A stretch of DNA of 64,000 nt from NCBI RefSeq assembly GCF_015278125.1, contig NZ_JADILO010000007.1, positions 1 through 64,000 of the forward strand, given 5' to 3'. Position 1 is the first letter of the stretch, and each line of letters opens with the position of its first letter. This document shows positions 42,902 to 52,629 of the stretch, one piece after another. The stretch is from Vibrio fluminensis (GTDB taxonomy: Bacteria > Pseudomonadota > Gammaproteobacteria > Enterobacterales > Vibrionaceae). The notes under the pieces were generated by a model. It did no database searches. It was not told where the DNA came from and saw only the letters and a list, made by a program, of their open reading frames with translations. Made by a program: the position numbers and the translations under genes.

Positions 42902-45900
42902 ATGCCAAAACGTACTGACATTCAAAGTATTCTTATTCTTGGTGCTGGTCCGATTGTTATCGGTCAGGCATGTGAGTTTGACTACTCTGGCGCACAAGCA
43001 TGTAAAGCACTGCGTGAAGAAGGTTACCGAGTAATCCTAGTGAACTCGAACCCAGCAACTATCATGACTGACCCTGATATGGCCGATGCAACTTACATCG
43101 AGCCTATTCAATGGGAAGTGGTACGTAAGATCATCGAGAAAGAGCGTCCAGATGCAGTACTACCAACCATGGGTGGTCAAACGGCTCTAAACTGTGCACT
43201 TGAACTTGAGCGTCAAGGCGTACTTGCAGAGTTCGGCGTAGAGATGATCGGTGCAACTGCAGATGCTATCGATAAAGCAGAAGACCGTTCTCGCTTTGAT
43301 AAAGCGATGAAGTCGATTGGTCTTGAGTGTCCGCGTGCTGATACAGCGAAAACCATGGAAGAAGCATACAAAGTGCTCGATATGGTTGGCTTCCCATGTA
43401 TTATCCGTCCTTCATTTACTATGGGTGGTACGGGTGGCGGTATCGCTTACAACAAAGAAGAATTTGAAGAAATCTGTCGCCGTGGTTTGGACTTGTCACC
43501 AACCAATGAGCTGCTGATTGATGAATCTTTGATTGGTTGGAAAGAGTACGAGATGGAAGTGGTTCGCGACAAAGCGGACAACTGTATCATCGTATGTTCA
43601 ATTGAGAACTTCGACCCAATGGGTATCCACACAGGTGACTCAATCACCGTGGCACCAGCGCAGACTCTAACTGATAAAGAGTACCAGCTAATGCGTAACG
43701 CATCGCTAGCGGTACTACGTGAAATCGGTGTAGAAACGGGTGGTTCAAACGTACAGTTTGGTATTAACCCGAAAGATGGTCGTATGGTGATCATCGAGAT
43801 GAACCCTCGTGTATCTCGTTCATCTGCATTGGCATCAAAAGCAACAGGTTTCCCAATCGCGAAGATCGCGGCGAAATTGGCAGTGGGCTTCACGCTAGAT
43901 GAGCTACAAAACGATATCACTGGTGGGGCGACGCCAGCGTCATTCGAACCAACTATCGACTACGTTGTGACTAAGATCCCTCGCTTTAACTTCGAGAAAT
44001 TTGCGGGCGCAAACGACCGTCTAACAACACAGATGAAGTCGGTTGGTGAGGTCATGGCGATTGGTCGTAACCAACAAGAGTCACTACAAAAAGCACTGCG
44101 TGGTTTGGAAGTAGGGGCTAATGGTTTCGACGAAATGGTTGACCTAGATTCTCCAGATGCACTAACCAAAATCCGTCATGAGTTGAAAGAAGCAGGCGCA
44201 GAGCGTATTTGGTACATCGCCGATGCATTCCGTGCTGGCATGTCAGTGGACGGCGTATTTAACCTGACTAACATTGATCGCTGGTTCCTAGTGCAGATTG
44301 AAGAGCTAGTGAAACTGGAAGAGCAAGTGAAAGCGGGCGGTTTTGCTGGTCTAACGGAAGCGGTTCTACGTCAGATGAAACGTAAAGGCTTTGCTGATGC
44401 ACGTCTATCGAAACTGCTTGGTGTGTCTGAAAGCGAAATTCGTCGCTTGCGTGACCAATTCAATATCCACCCAGTGTACAAGCGCGTGGATACTTGTGCG
44501 GCTGAGTTCTCATCGGATACGGCTTACATGTACTCATCTTACGATGAAGAGTGTGAAGCCAACCCAACAGACAAAGACAAGATCATGGTATTGGGCGGTG
44601 GTCCAAACCGTATCGGTCAAGGTATCGAGTTTGACTACTGCTGTGTACACGCGTCACTAGCACTGCGTGAAGACGGTTACGAAACCATTATGGTTAACTG
44701 TAACCCAGAAACAGTATCAACCGACTACGACACGTCAGACCGTCTATACTTCGAGCCAGTAACGCTAGAAGATGTACTTTCAATCGTACGTGTTGAGAAG
44801 CCAAAAGGCGTGATCGTTCAGTACGGTGGTCAAACACCACTGAAACTGGCTCGTGCACTAGAAGCAGCTGGTGTGCCAATTATCGGTACCAGCCCTGATG
44901 CAATTGACCGTGCAGAAGACCGTGAGCGTTTCCAAGCAGCAGTCGAGCGTCTAGGTCTACTACAACCAGAAAACGCAACAGTAACGACGATGGAACAAGC
45001 CGTTGAGAAATCAAAAGAAATTGGTTTCCCACTGGTAGTACGTCCTTCATACGTACTGGGTGGTCGTGCGATGGAAATCGTCTATGACGAAGCGGACCTA
45101 CGTCGCTACTTCAACGAAGCGGTAAGCGTATCGAACGAATCGCCAGTTCTACTTGACCGTTTCCTAGATGACGCAACAGAAGTGGATATCGACGCTATCT
45201 GTGACGGCGAGCGTGTTGTGATTGGCGGTATCATGGAGCACATTGAGCAGGCAGGTGTTCACTCAGGTGACTCAGCATGTTCGCTACCAGCCTACACGCT
45301 AAGCCAAGAAATCCAAGACAAGATGCGTGAGCAAGTTGAGAAGCTAGCATTTGAATTGGGTGTACGTGGTCTAATGAACACTCAGTTTGCAGTGAAAGAC
45401 AACGAAGTTTACCTAATCGAAGTTAACCCTCGCGCTGCACGTACGGTTCCATTCGTATCAAAAGCAACTGGCGCACCACTTGCGAAAATCGCTGCACGTG
45501 TTATGGCGGGTCAGTCTTTAGAGTCTCAAGGCTTTACTAAAGAGATTATTCCACCTTACTACTCAGTGAAAGAAGTGGTACTGCCGTTCAACAAGTTCCC
45601 TGGCGTTGACCCACTATTGGGTCCTGAAATGCGCTCTACAGGTGAAGTCATGGGTGTTGGTGCAACGTTTGCTGAAGCTTACGCGAAAGCAGAACTAGGT
45701 TGTGGCAGCGTTTACCCTGAAGGTGGTCGTGCACTGCTGTCAGTTCGTGAAGAAGACAAGCAACGCGTCGTTGACCTAGCATCTAAGCTAGTCAAATTGG
45801 GCTACCAACTTGATGCGACTCACGGTACAGCGGTTATTCTTGGCGAAGCGGGCATTAACCCTCGCCTAGTGAATAAGGTACATGAAGGTCGTCCTCACAT

Positions 45901-46132
45901 TCTTGACCGCATCAAGAACAATGAGTACACCTACATTGTTAACACAGCAGCAGGTCGCCAAGCGATTGAAGACTCTAAAGTACTACGTCGCGGTGCACTA
46001 GCAGAGAAGGTGAACTACACCACGACGCTAAACGCAGCGTTTGCAACTTGTATGGCACACACTGCGGATGCGAAGAGCTCAGTAACATCAGTACAAGAGC
46101 TACACGCCAAAGTGAAAGCTAGCCTAGCTTAA
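42902..46132 (+). CDS. carB: Carbamoyl-phosphate synthase large subunit
   Basis: CarB carries the two ATP-grasp halves that make carbamate and carbamoyl phosphate. The 1076-residue protein shows the internal duplication: [19 protein letters not shown] near the start, and [16 protein letters not shown] near residue 560. The C-terminal allosteric domain, where UMP and ornithine act, ends at about residue 1076. Codon use is highly biased, as in strongly expressed genes. A palindromic terminator follows. Confidence 0.99.
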   Translation: MPKRTDIQSILILGAGPIVIGQACEFDYSGAQACKALREEGYRVILVNSNPATIMTDPDMADATYIEPIQWEVVRKIIEKERPDAVLPTMGGQTALNCALELERQGVLAEFGVEMIGATADAIDKAEDRSRFDKAMKSIGLECPRADTAKTMEEAYKVLDMVGFPCIIRPSFTMGGTGGGIAYNKEEFEEICRRGLDLSPTNELLIDESLIGWKEYEMEVVRDKADNCIIVCSIENFDPMGIHTGDSITVAPAQTLTDKEYQLMRNASLAVLREIGVETGGSNVQFGINPKDGRMVIIEMNPRVSRSSALASKATGFPIAKIAAKLAVGFTLDELQNDITGGATPASFEPTIDYVVTKIPRFNFEKFAGANDRLTTQMKSVGEVMAIGRNQQESLQKALRGLEVGANGFDEMVDLDSPDALTKIRHELKEAGAERIWYIADAFRAGMSVDGVFNLTNIDRWFLVQIEELVKLEEQVKAGGFAGLTEAVLRQMKRKGFADARLSKLLGVSESEIRRLRDQFNIHPVYKRVDTCAAEFSSDTAYMYSSYDEECEANPTDKDKIMVLGGGPNRIGQGIEFDYCCVHASLALREDGYETIMVNCNPETVSTDYDTSDRLYFEPVTLEDVLSIVRVEKPKGVIVQYGGQTPLKLARALEAAGVPIIGTSPDAIDRAEDRERFQAAVERLGLLQPENATVTTMEQAVEKSKEIGFPLVVRPSYVLGGRAMEIVYDEADLRRYFNEAVSVSNESPVLLDRFLDDATEVDIDAICDGERVVIGGIMEHIEQAGVHSGDSACSLPAYTLSQEIQDKMREQVEKLAFELGVRGLMNTQFAVKDNEVYLIEVNPRAARTVPFVSKATGAPLAKIAARVMAGQSLESQGFTKEIIPPYYSVKEVVLPFNKFPGVDPLLGPEMRSTGEVMGVGATFAEAYAKAELGCGSVYPEGGRALLSVREEDKQRVVDLASKLVKLGYQLDATHGTAVILGEAGINPRLVNKVHEGRPHILDRIKNNEYTYIVNTAAGRQAIEDSKVLRRGALAEKVNYTTTLNAAFATCMAHTADAKSSVTSVQELHAKVKASLA

Positions 46133-46150
46133 CGAGTAAAAAAGATAATC

Positions 46151-46181
46151 AACAGCCCACTCAATTGAGTGGGCTTTTTTG
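46151..46181 (+). terminator. Terminator after carB
   Basis: AGCCCACTCAA and TTGAGTGGGCT form an 11-bp inverted repeat followed by six T residues. Confidence 0.9.
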
Positions 46182-46305
46182 TCTTAATATTAGTGCTTTT
46201 CAATTGTTGAAAATTAGGAATAGGTCGTAATCGGATCTTTCGCTAACTCAATAGAGCAAGAGGTGGTAACGTTAGCGTTATACCTACTTAGTTACTGAAT
46301 AATTG

Positions 46306-47085
46306 ATGGAAATTACATTCGAGATTCTTGCGCTGCTTGCGCTCGTTGCCACTGCCGCAGGGTTTATTGATGCCATGGCTGGTGGCGGCGGCTTATTAAC
46401 GTTACCCGCGTTACTGGCGGCAGGCGTGCCTCCGACTCAAGCGCTTGCCACCAATAAACTGCAAAGCTCATTTGGCAGCTTTTCTGCCAGTTGGTACTTT
46501 GTGCGTAATGGCATTGTTAATCTAAAAGAGATGCGCTTAGCAATTGCTTGCACCTTTATTGGTTCAGCGATTGGCGCGGAAGCGGTGCAGCATATAGATG
46601 CAGGTGTGCTTACTAGCCTTATTCCTTTGCTGCTGATTGCGATTTCTCTCTACTTTTTACTCGCCCCAACCACTAAGCCTGAACAGGGACAAAGTAAGTT
46701 ACCAGAAGCCGCATTTGCACTCTGTATCGGTGGTGGTGTGGGTTTTTATGACGGCTTTTTTGGCCCAGGTACTGGGTCTATCTTTACCGTCTGTTTTGTC
46801 GCGATTGCGCAGTTTTCGTTGGTGGAGGCAACCGCGCGCACTAAAGTCTTGAACTTCACCTCTAATATTGCCGCGCTGCTGTTCTTTATTTTAGCGGGCT
46901 TGCCAATTTGGGAGTTGGGTTTAGTGATGGCGGTCGGTGGCTTTATTGGCGCGCAACTTGGTGCGCGCGTTGTGGTGACCAAAGGTCAGCGCTGGATAAG
47001 ACCGCTGGTGATCACGATGTCGATGCTAATGGCAACGAAATTACTTTGGGAACAGCATCAACAATGGTTGCTATCAATTTTCTGA
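46306..47085 (+). CDS. TSUP family (TauE/SafE, YfcA-like) membrane permease
   Basis: A 259-residue membrane protein with about eight helices. It has the TSUP repeats AGFIDAMAGGGGLLTLPAL near the N-terminus and GFYDGFFGPGTGS in the second half, very close to E. coli YfcA. TSUP proteins move organic or inorganic sulfur compounds or other anions; the substrate here cannot be assigned. The ATG at 46306 is preferred over an adjacent TTG. Its 3' end overlaps a convergent LysR-type gene by 74 bases. Confidence 0.88.
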   Translation: MEITFEILALLALVATAAGFIDAMAGGGGLLTLPALLAAGVPPTQALATNKLQSSFGSFSASWYFVRNGIVNLKEMRLAIACTFIGSAIGAEAVQHIDAGVLTSLIPLLLIAISLYFLLAPTTKPEQGQSKLPEAAFALCIGGGVGFYDGFFGPGTGSIFTVCFVAIAQFSLVEATARTKVLNFTSNIAALLFFILAGLPIWELGLVMAVGGFIGAQLGARVVVTKGQRWIRPLVITMSMLMATKLLWEQHQQWLLSIF

Positions 47086-47887
47086 TACGTTGATTGCGAT
47101 AGGTGGCAGGGCGCAGGCAGATATTGATTGGTCGAGACAGTGACTGCAGTTGGTTAAAGTGATGGCAGTGCTGCGCGTGAATCTGCAAGGTATTGATCAC
47201 CGAGAGTGGTACCAATGCTGGCGCGATACCGGAGAGTGCCAGTTGAGCTGCTGCAGCGTAAGAGTCCATCTGCATGATAGGCTTAATGTTAAGCTGAGTT
47301 AAGATGCCGTATTGGTAAGTATTGGCAGGGTTACTCAAATCGTTGGTGATGATGGTTTGTGGTAATTCAGCCAACGGTTGTTTGGAGACGATATAAAACG
47401 GTTCATCAAAGAGAGCAAAGGTCATCAACTGGTGTTGAGAGGGCAGGTAGCCAGCACAGATGCCAAGATGGGCTTTGCCGGATTGGACATGTTCGATAAT
47501 GCGCGGAGTATGGTTGGTCGTCAGGGTCAAATAGGGATCTTGTGCAAAGTAGCCACCGAGAATTGGCGAAAGAAAGCCCGCCACTAACGTTTCCGAGCAA
47601 TCAAGCCGAATTTGGCTATGTTCCACCATGTTTTGCTGTTCGTAGATCAGCCCTCTTAACTCATTGAAGGTCGGACCGATGTTGTCGATTAGCGTTAACG
47701 CTTCGCTGGTGAGTTGGACATTCCTACCATCCGGTACAATCAGCTTTTTACCCAGTTTTTTCTCTAAATTGGAAATGCGTTTACTCACTGCCGATTGACT
47801 AATATAGAGCAGGCTACCAGTGCGACTCATGGTTTTCGCTTTGCTCAACGTTATCAGCGTTTCAATACCTTCTAGCAACATATCCAT
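47012..47887 (-). CDS. LysR-type transcriptional regulator
   Basis: A 291-residue LTTR. The N-terminal winged helix-turn-helix (about residues 5-62) has the typical SRTGSLLYISQSAVSKRISNLE segment (helix then recognition helix), and the rest fits the periplasmic-binding-like effector domain. The C-terminal 24 codons overlap the end of the TSUP permease gene tail-to-tail. A LysR gene beside a TSUP gene often regulates it, but that is normally a divergent arrangement, so the target is uncertain. I do not recognise a named ortholog. Confidence 0.85.
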   Translation of the reverse strand: MDMLLEGIETLITLSKAKTMSRTGSLLYISQSAVSKRISNLEKKLGKKLIVPDGRNVQLTSEALTLIDNIGPTFNELRGLIYEQQNMVEHSQIRLDCSETLVAGFLSPILGGYFAQDPYLTLTTNHTPRIIEHVQSGKAHLGICAGYLPSQHQLMTFALFDEPFYIVSKQPLAELPQTIITNDLSNPANTYQYGILTQLNIKPIMQMDSYAAAAQLALSGIAPALVPLSVINTLQIHAQHCHHFNQLQSLSRPINICLRPATYRNQRIRKLIATIVDAVPKVISLPLASTS

Positions 47888-48029
47888 TAATGACCAAGTG
47901 GAATGAGTGTTTCAATCTACCGCATTTAGTCATCACTTGCATAGAAAAACGGCACTCTAGATGAGTGCCGTAATCGTGTGATTTATCAATCTGCGATGAA
48001 AGCTGAACGATAACAAATGCTGCTTAGCA

Positions 48030-49490
48030 TTAGTTCACTTTGTCCCAAGCCATTGTCCAGTGAGAACCGGTCGCTGGTGTGTAGTGAGTGGCGTTTTCTG
48101 TCCATTGTGAGCAGTAACCCGAGTATGGGAATGGCTTACATTGGTAGATCTGACCATCGCTTGCCAATACTTTTGTACCTGCGGTGTAGCTCTTCACATT
48201 CTCAGGGAAGATAAAATCGTAGTCGCCAGCTGGTGGAGGTGTTGGCGCGTTAACCAAGTGGAAATCGTAGTTTACTTGATCCACAAGGTTACCTGCCTGA
48301 TCTTTAATACGGCTGACTAAAATGTGATGACCTGGCTCTGCTTTCGATAATGTCAGTGAAACTGGCAGATATTGACCATCACTTAGTTGACCGGTCCAGC
48401 TTGCTAGTGCAGCACGACCATGGTTGTAAACGGTAAGTTCTACGTCAATGTCGCCTTCAGCGGCTAGAGTGAGATCAAGCTCTGTTGCTTGTTCGGTAAT
48501 GGTGTACTCAGACTCAAGACCTTCAATGGTCAAAGCGTACTCTGGTTCTGGCGTTTCAATCTGATAGCCAATTTCAACACGCTCTAAACCGCTACCCGCT
48601 TGCAGGTAAACTGGGTTGCTACCGTATGCAGGGGTAAATTTGTCTTCGCGGTATTGACCAGCTTTGATTGCCGTTTGCTCTTGGTTGATCTTGGTCGCTA
48701 GGGCATGTGACCAGTTTTTCGCTTGAGTCAGGCTTTGCTCGCTGATGGTGAGCTCAGTGCGATAAGCGACATTTTCACCGCTTTTATCGAATACGCGCGT
48801 AAATACTTTATCACCGAGGTTAAGATCCATGGTTGGATTGATTTGACCTGCTTGATTCCACTCAGGCACAACTGGACCTTGACCATCAAATTTAACGTCA
48901 ATCACGTTGTAAAAAGCCGCCGCTGTGTCGCCTACATCCCAAACGGCTAAGATCACATGGTAACCTTCGCGCTCAGGGACATTACATTCGTGGCTTACTT
49001 GTTTTGGTGGCTGCACCATGTTGCCTTCAATCACACAGAATGGATTGAGATCAAAAGAGTCGCGTGACAGAACTTGGTTTGAGTTCCAGTCCGTTTTAGT
49101 GATGTAGTATTTCCAATCGCGAGTGACGTGGTTCGCAGTAAACGTCCACTCAAAGCTTTGCATACCTGCAGTAATTGGGCGTTTTACCCAGCGATCGGCT
49201 GTCTGTTCATCAAGCGCCGTTGCCAGTGCAGATTGTGCGCTAGCAATTTTGCCATCTGCTGGACCTGCTTCAGGGAAACCTTCAGGGCCTTCAACACTTT
49301 GTGGTTCGTATTGAATCGCACCACAGTTGGTGTTTTTTTCATTGGTGTCAGCGGTTGGGTATTTACACAGTGCTGCGCGGCTGCCAGCGATACCACCGTC
49401 GAATTCAGAAACGTAGCCGTGAGCTGCTACTTGACCACTTAACGCAGTTAGAGCAAGCGCTAGTAGAGTTTTATTTGGCAGTGATTTCAT
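48030..49490 (-). CDS. gbpA: GlcNAc-binding protein A, chitin-active lytic polysaccharide monooxygenase
   Basis: GbpA is secreted and binds chitin, GlcNAc and mucin; its first domain is an AA10 copper monooxygenase. The start at 49490, with AGGAG 6 bases upstream, gives 486 residues, one more than V. cholerae GbpA. The signal peptide is cut after QVAA, exposing His24 as the first residue of the copper brace, with His121 (TANHVTRDW) the partner. Two bacterial-surface-type domains (about 210-415) and a C-terminal CBM73 chitin-binding domain (about 425-486, [20 protein letters not shown]) follow, the full four-domain plan. A c-di-GMP riboswitch lies in its leader. Confidence 0.97.
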   Translation of the reverse strand: MKSLPNKTLLALALTALSGQVAAHGYVSEFDGGIAGSRAALCKYPTADTNEKNTNCGAIQYEPQSVEGPEGFPEAGPADGKIASAQSALATALDEQTADRWVKRPITAGMQSFEWTFTANHVTRDWKYYITKTDWNSNQVLSRDSFDLNPFCVIEGNMVQPPKQVSHECNVPEREGYHVILAVWDVGDTAAAFYNVIDVKFDGQGPVVPEWNQAGQINPTMDLNLGDKVFTRVFDKSGENVAYRTELTISEQSLTQAKNWSHALATKINQEQTAIKAGQYREDKFTPAYGSNPVYLQAGSGLERVEIGYQIETPEPEYALTIEGLESEYTITEQATELDLTLAAEGDIDVELTVYNHGRAALASWTGQLSDGQYLPVSLTLSKAEPGHHILVSRIKDQAGNLVDQVNYDFHLVNAPTPPPAGDYDFIFPENVKSYTAGTKVLASDGQIYQCKPFPYSGYCSQWTENATHYTPATGSHWTMAWDKVN

Positions 49491-49546
49491 CACATGCTCC
49501 TTTATAAGGTTGACTAAAAGCTTCACCTCGTCGCATGCGAAAGCCT

Positions 49547-49569
49547 GTTTATCAAGAGGTTTGATAAAC
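49547..49569 (-). promoter_or_regulatory. Perfect hairpin in the gbpA leader, candidate riboswitch expression platform
   Basis: GTTTATCAA and TTGATAAAC form a 9-bp perfect stem with a 5-base loop, between the c-di-GMP aptamer and the ribosome site. No T-run follows it, so if it is the switch element it would act by other pairings. A second CACTTG/CAAGTG hairpin (49579-49601) touches the aptamer's 3' edge. Confidence 0.5.
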
Positions 49570-49595
49570 ATCCACAACACTTGAACTGGGTTGAA

Positions 49596-49690
49596 CAAGT
49601 GGCGGCCCCGCTATCATTGATGACCAGCATCTTTAGACCGGAAGCTTTGCGTCCCATTTTTTCAAATGGTTTGCCGAAAGTTGAGCAAAG
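49596..49690 (-). promoter_or_regulatory. c-di-GMP-I (GEMM-I) riboswitch upstream of gbpA
   Basis: On the minus strand the leader contains GGCAAACCAT, a GAAA tetraloop closed by CCATTT/AAATGG, GGGACGCAAAGC, CCGGTCTAAA and TAGCGGGGCCG in the right order and spacing for the GEMM-I aptamer. GbpA in V. cholerae has the same riboswitch class (Vc1), which links chitin colonisation to c-di-GMP. Ends are approximate. Confidence 0.92.
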
Positions 49691-49860
49691 GAATGTAGCT
49701 TAAATTTATCAGGCGCAACTATGAGTTTGAGTGGTTTGTGGAACAAAAATCCCAACTCGACAAAAGTTAACTGATAGATGTGTAACTACATGTTATTCAG
49801 GTGGTTTTGTTTTTTTTATCGCCGACCTGAGCGTTTTCTCATCAGTGTTACACCGATGAA

Positions 49861-49891
49861 AAGAAGAAAAGCAGGCTGGCGCCTGCTTTTC
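49861..49891 (-). terminator. Terminator after grcA
   Basis: GAAAAGCAGGC and GCCTGCTTTTC form an 11-bp stem with a 4-base loop, followed on the minus strand by a T-rich tract. It lies 41 bases after the grcA stop and separates it from the gbpA leader. The rest of 49691-49860 should hold the gbpA promoter, but I could not identify it. Confidence 0.85.
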
Positions 49892-49931
49892 GAATTTAGT
49901 GTCTAATTTTTTAGTGCCGAGTGGCAATAAA

Positions 49932-50309
49932 TTATAGAGACTCAGTAAAAGTACGAGCGATAACGTCGCGTTGTTGCTCTGCAGTTAGAGAGTTGAAACG
50001 CACAGCGTAGCCAGATACACGGATAGTTAGCTGCGGGTAGTTCTCAGGGTGAGCAACTGCGTCTTCTAGAGTTTCACGACGTAGTACGTTTACGTTTAGG
50101 TGCTGACCACCTTCAATTTTTGGTGCAGTTTCGATTGCAACTTCACGGCTTTCGTACTCACCTAGATCATTGATAGCAATAACTTGGTCAGCTTCGTAGC
50201 CAGCCGCAGCCGCAACACAACGCGCTTCGTTCTTTTCGCTATCTAGTAGCCAGATAGAGTTTAGTAGATTGTCGTTAGCTGCTTTTGTAATTTGAATACC
50301 TTGAATCAT
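49932..50309 (-). CDS. grcA: Autonomous glycyl radical cofactor GrcA (YfiD)
   Basis: GrcA restores pyruvate formate-lyase after oxidative cleavage by supplying a spare glycyl-radical domain. The ATG at 50309 gives 125 residues, with an AGGAG site close by. The glycyl radical segment RVSGYAVRF carries Gly100, five residues before the usual QRDV helix, as in the C-terminus of PflB. It is a single-gene transcript. Two FNR-like boxes and a TATAAT upstream suggest anaerobic induction. Confidence 0.97.
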   Translation of the reverse strand: MIQGIQITKAANDNLLNSIWLLDSEKNEARCVAAAAGYEADQVIAINDLGEYESREVAIETAPKIEGGQHLNVNVLRRETLEDAVAHPENYPQLTIRVSGYAVRFNSLTAEQQRDVIARTFTESL

Positions 50310-50378
50310 CACTCTCTCCTATTCCACAATGTTGTGGATTTTAATGGTGTTAATTTTCAATTATTTGTTGAGCTAAGT

Positions 50379-50422
50379 ATTATATAGCGAATATCCATTA
50401 TATTAATATTGATTTAGGTCAA
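50379..50422 (-). promoter_or_regulatory. grcA promoter with proximal FNR-like site
   Basis: On the minus strand a TATAAT occupies 50384-50379. TTGATTTAGGTCAA (50409-50422) differs from the FNR consensus TTGAT-N4-ATCAA at one position and is centred about 41-43 bases before the expected start, the class II position. Confidence 0.75.
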
Positions 50423-50461
50423 ATTACAACTAAAAACCTTATTTTTTTGAAGGTGATTTTA

Positions 50462-50475
50462 TTGAGTTAAATCAA
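50462..50475 (-). promoter_or_regulatory. Distal FNR-like site of grcA
   Basis: TTGAGTTAAATCAA again has a single mismatch to the FNR consensus. Its centre is 53 bp from the proximal site, the same spacing as the two FNR sites of E. coli yfiD (about -40.5 and -93.5). Confidence 0.65.
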
Positions 50476-50529
50476 TAAACCCTTTAAAAACTGCTGATTA
50501 CAATTTATTTTATAATTTAAAAAATAGTT

Positions 50530-50571
50530 AAAAGCTCATTTTGTTGTAATTTTACTACAAAATGAGCTTTT
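50530..50571. repeat. Perfect 15-bp inverted repeat between divergent grcA and nfo
   Basis: AAAAGCTCATTTTGT (50530-50544) and its complement (50557-50571) flank a 12-base loop. It looks like a bidirectional terminator but sits between two divergent promoters. The remaining 50310-50637 sequence is AT-rich with no gene. Confidence 0.85.
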
Positions 50572-50637
50572 TGATGGTGATTAATTGCGCTAACTATCTG
50601 TATTTAGGTAGCCAAACTGAAAGAGTAAAGTGGTTAA

Positions 50638-51516
50638 ATGACAATGAGATCAAACTCACAAATTAAGTATATTGGTGCTCATGTATCGGCAGCGGGTGGT
50701 GTTGACCAAGCTCCGATGCGTGCGCGTGAGATCGGTGCCAATGCATTTGCACTGTTCACGAAAAATCAGCGCCAGTGGGTGGCAAAGCCACTTGAGGCAA
50801 AAACCATCAGTGCATTTAAAGCCAATTGCAAAATGCTGGGCTTTTCTGCAGAGCAAATTCTCCCTCACGACTCTTACTTGATTAACTTAGGCGCACCAGA
50901 GGAAGAGAAACTGGAAAAATCTCGTGCTGCTTTTATTGACGAGATGGAGCGTTGTCAGCAACTGGGTTTAACTCTGTTGAATTTCCATCCGGGTAGCCAC
51001 CTCAATAAAATCTCTGAACAGGAGTGCCTAGCGAAGATTGCCGAATCGATTAACCTTGCCCATCAAGCGGTGCCAGATGTGATTGCTGTGATTGAGAATA
51101 CCGCGGGGCAGGGCTCTAACTTAGGTTGGAAGTTTGAACATCTAGCGCAGATTATTGAACAGGTAGAAGATAAATCACGCGTTGGTGTTTGTATTGATAC
51201 CTGTCATACCTTCGCAGCGGGTTATGATCTCTCAAGCAAAGAAGCGTGTGAGGCGACATTTGCCGAGTTTGACCGTGTTGTCGGCATGCATTATTTGCGT
51301 GCAATGCACATCAATGATTCAAAATCTGGGTTAGGAAGCAAGGTCGATAGACACCATGCGTTAGGCAAAGGTGAGATTGGTTGGGATTGCTTTGAGTATA
51401 TCGCTAAAGATCCACGCTTTGATGGTATCCCGTTGATCTTAGAGACAATCGAACCTGACATTTGGCAGCAAGAAATCAAGCAGCTTCGCACCTACCATCA
51501 ACAAGTTTTGGTGTAA
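50638..51516 (+). CDS. nfo: Endonuclease IV (AP endonuclease)
   Basis: Nfo cuts the backbone 5' of abasic sites in base excision repair. The 292-residue protein has a TIM-barrel with [15 protein letters not shown] at the N-terminus, the NFHPGSH and [13 protein letters not shown] segments, [30 protein letters not shown] and LILETIEP, supplying the three-zinc site. ATG at 50638 or two codons later are both possible. ung, encoding the uracil glycosylase that creates abasic sites, follows 300 bases downstream. Confidence 0.97.
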   Translation: MTMRSNSQIKYIGAHVSAAGGVDQAPMRAREIGANAFALFTKNQRQWVAKPLEAKTISAFKANCKMLGFSAEQILPHDSYLINLGAPEEEKLEKSRAAFIDEMERCQQLGLTLLNFHPGSHLNKISEQECLAKIAESINLAHQAVPDVIAVIENTAGQGSNLGWKFEHLAQIIEQVEDKSRVGVCIDTCHTFAAGYDLSSKEACEATFAEFDRVVGMHYLRAMHINDSKSGLGSKVDRHHALGKGEIGWDCFEYIAKDPRFDGIPLILETIEPDIWQQEIKQLRTYHQQVLV

Positions 51517-51614
51517 TAGGGCGAACGACTGGCCATTTGGTGAAAAGTGGCACTAATCTTTCATTAATAAGCTCATTACTTAGCAATGCGTTTACTAATA
51601 AAGAGGGTGCCGCT

Positions 51615-51737
51615 ATGAATACCTACTCGCCAACTACTCGCACTTATCCTGCTCGTATGCCTGTTCCCAATAGACACATTCATGGACAAGGGCATTATCG
51701 AACCCCTCAGCGAAGTATCAAGCATCAACACCAATAA
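51615..51737 (+). CDS. Possible 40-residue hypothetical protein between nfo and ung
   Basis: An ATG at 51615 with a GAGGGTG-like site opens a 40-codon frame rich in Pro, His, Arg and Gln, ending at 51737. It fits neatly in the 298-bp nfo-ung gap. Composition is odd and I recognise no family, so it may not be translated. Confidence 0.3.
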   Translation: MNTYSPTTRTYPARMPVPNRHIHGQGHYRTPQRSIKHQHQ

Positions 51738-51814
51738 CCTAACGCTTGTTCCTTCACGAGTTTTTCTTACAATAAAGCGCAAGAAATCTTCCAGTATTAA
51801 AGAAGGAACAGATC

Positions 51815-52501
51815 ATGACTTCAATGCTTACTTGGCATGACGTGATTGGTAGCGAAAAGCAGCAAGACTATTTTCAGCAAACCCTGAGTTATGTTGAACA
51901 AGAGCGTGCTAGTGGCAAGACCATTTTTCCACCAGAAGCGGATGTGTTTAATGCATTTAGCGCTACCGAATTTGATCAGGTGAAAGTCGTGATCCTTGGC
52001 CAGGACCCTTATCATGGTCCAAATCAGGCGCATGGTTTGTGTTTTTCGGTTCTGCCTGGGGTAAAAACACCACCTTCACTGGTCAATATGTATAAAGAGT
52101 TAGCGCAAGATATAGCAGGCTTTGAGATCCCGCAGCATGGCTACTTACAAAAGTGGGCTGAGCAGGGGGTATTGTTGCTCAATACGGTTTTAACCGTAGA
52201 GCAAGGTAAAGCACACTCTCACGCTAAAACGACAGGCTGGGAAACCTTTACCGATCGAATCATAGAGGCGATTAACCAGCACAACTCAGGCGTTGTGTTT
52301 CTATTATGGGGCGCTCACGCACAGAAAAAAGGTCGCTTTATCGATCGTGATAAACATCATGTGCTGGAGGCACCGCATCCCTCACCATTGTCGGCTCATC
52401 GTGGTTTTTTGGGCTGTAAGCATTTTTCTCAGGCAAATCAACTGCTCGAGCAGCAAGGGTTGTCTGCGATAGATTGGACGCTTCCCCTTATCGCTGAGTA
52501 A
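51815..52501 (+). CDS. ung: Uracil-DNA glycosylase
   Basis: Ung removes uracil from DNA. The 228-residue product has the catalytic water-activating GQDPYHG (Asp64), the uracil-binding [11 protein letters not shown] and the DNA-intercalation loop [17 protein letters not shown] precedes the ATG. The neighbour nfo acts on the abasic product, though the two genes are separately spaced. Confidence 0.98.
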   Translation: MTSMLTWHDVIGSEKQQDYFQQTLSYVEQERASGKTIFPPEADVFNAFSATEFDQVKVVILGQDPYHGPNQAHGLCFSVLPGVKTPPSLVNMYKELAQDIAGFEIPQHGYLQKWAEQGVLLLNTVLTVEQGKAHSHAKTTGWETFTDRIIEAINQHNSGVVFLLWGAHAQKKGRFIDRDKHHVLEAPHPSPLSAHRGFLGCKHFSQANQLLEQQGLSAIDWTLPLIAE

Positions 52502-52629
52502 TCGATAAGCGCAAGATTTTAATTTACGACAGAGCGTTCAATATTTGTTCGTTTTCTTGAGCGCTCTCGAAACCTTTTGCCTGAATCTTATATACACTTA
52601 CAAAGAGTGTGTGTTTAAGGAGAGGCACA

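Noticed and set aside
43447..43920. 157-codon minus-strand frame inside carB
   Set aside because: Shadow of the codon-biased carB sequence; the serine-rich composition is typical of antisense frames.
49491..49598. 36-residue N-terminal extension of GbpA
   Set aside because: It would bury the signal peptide and His24 and overlaps the riboswitch leader.
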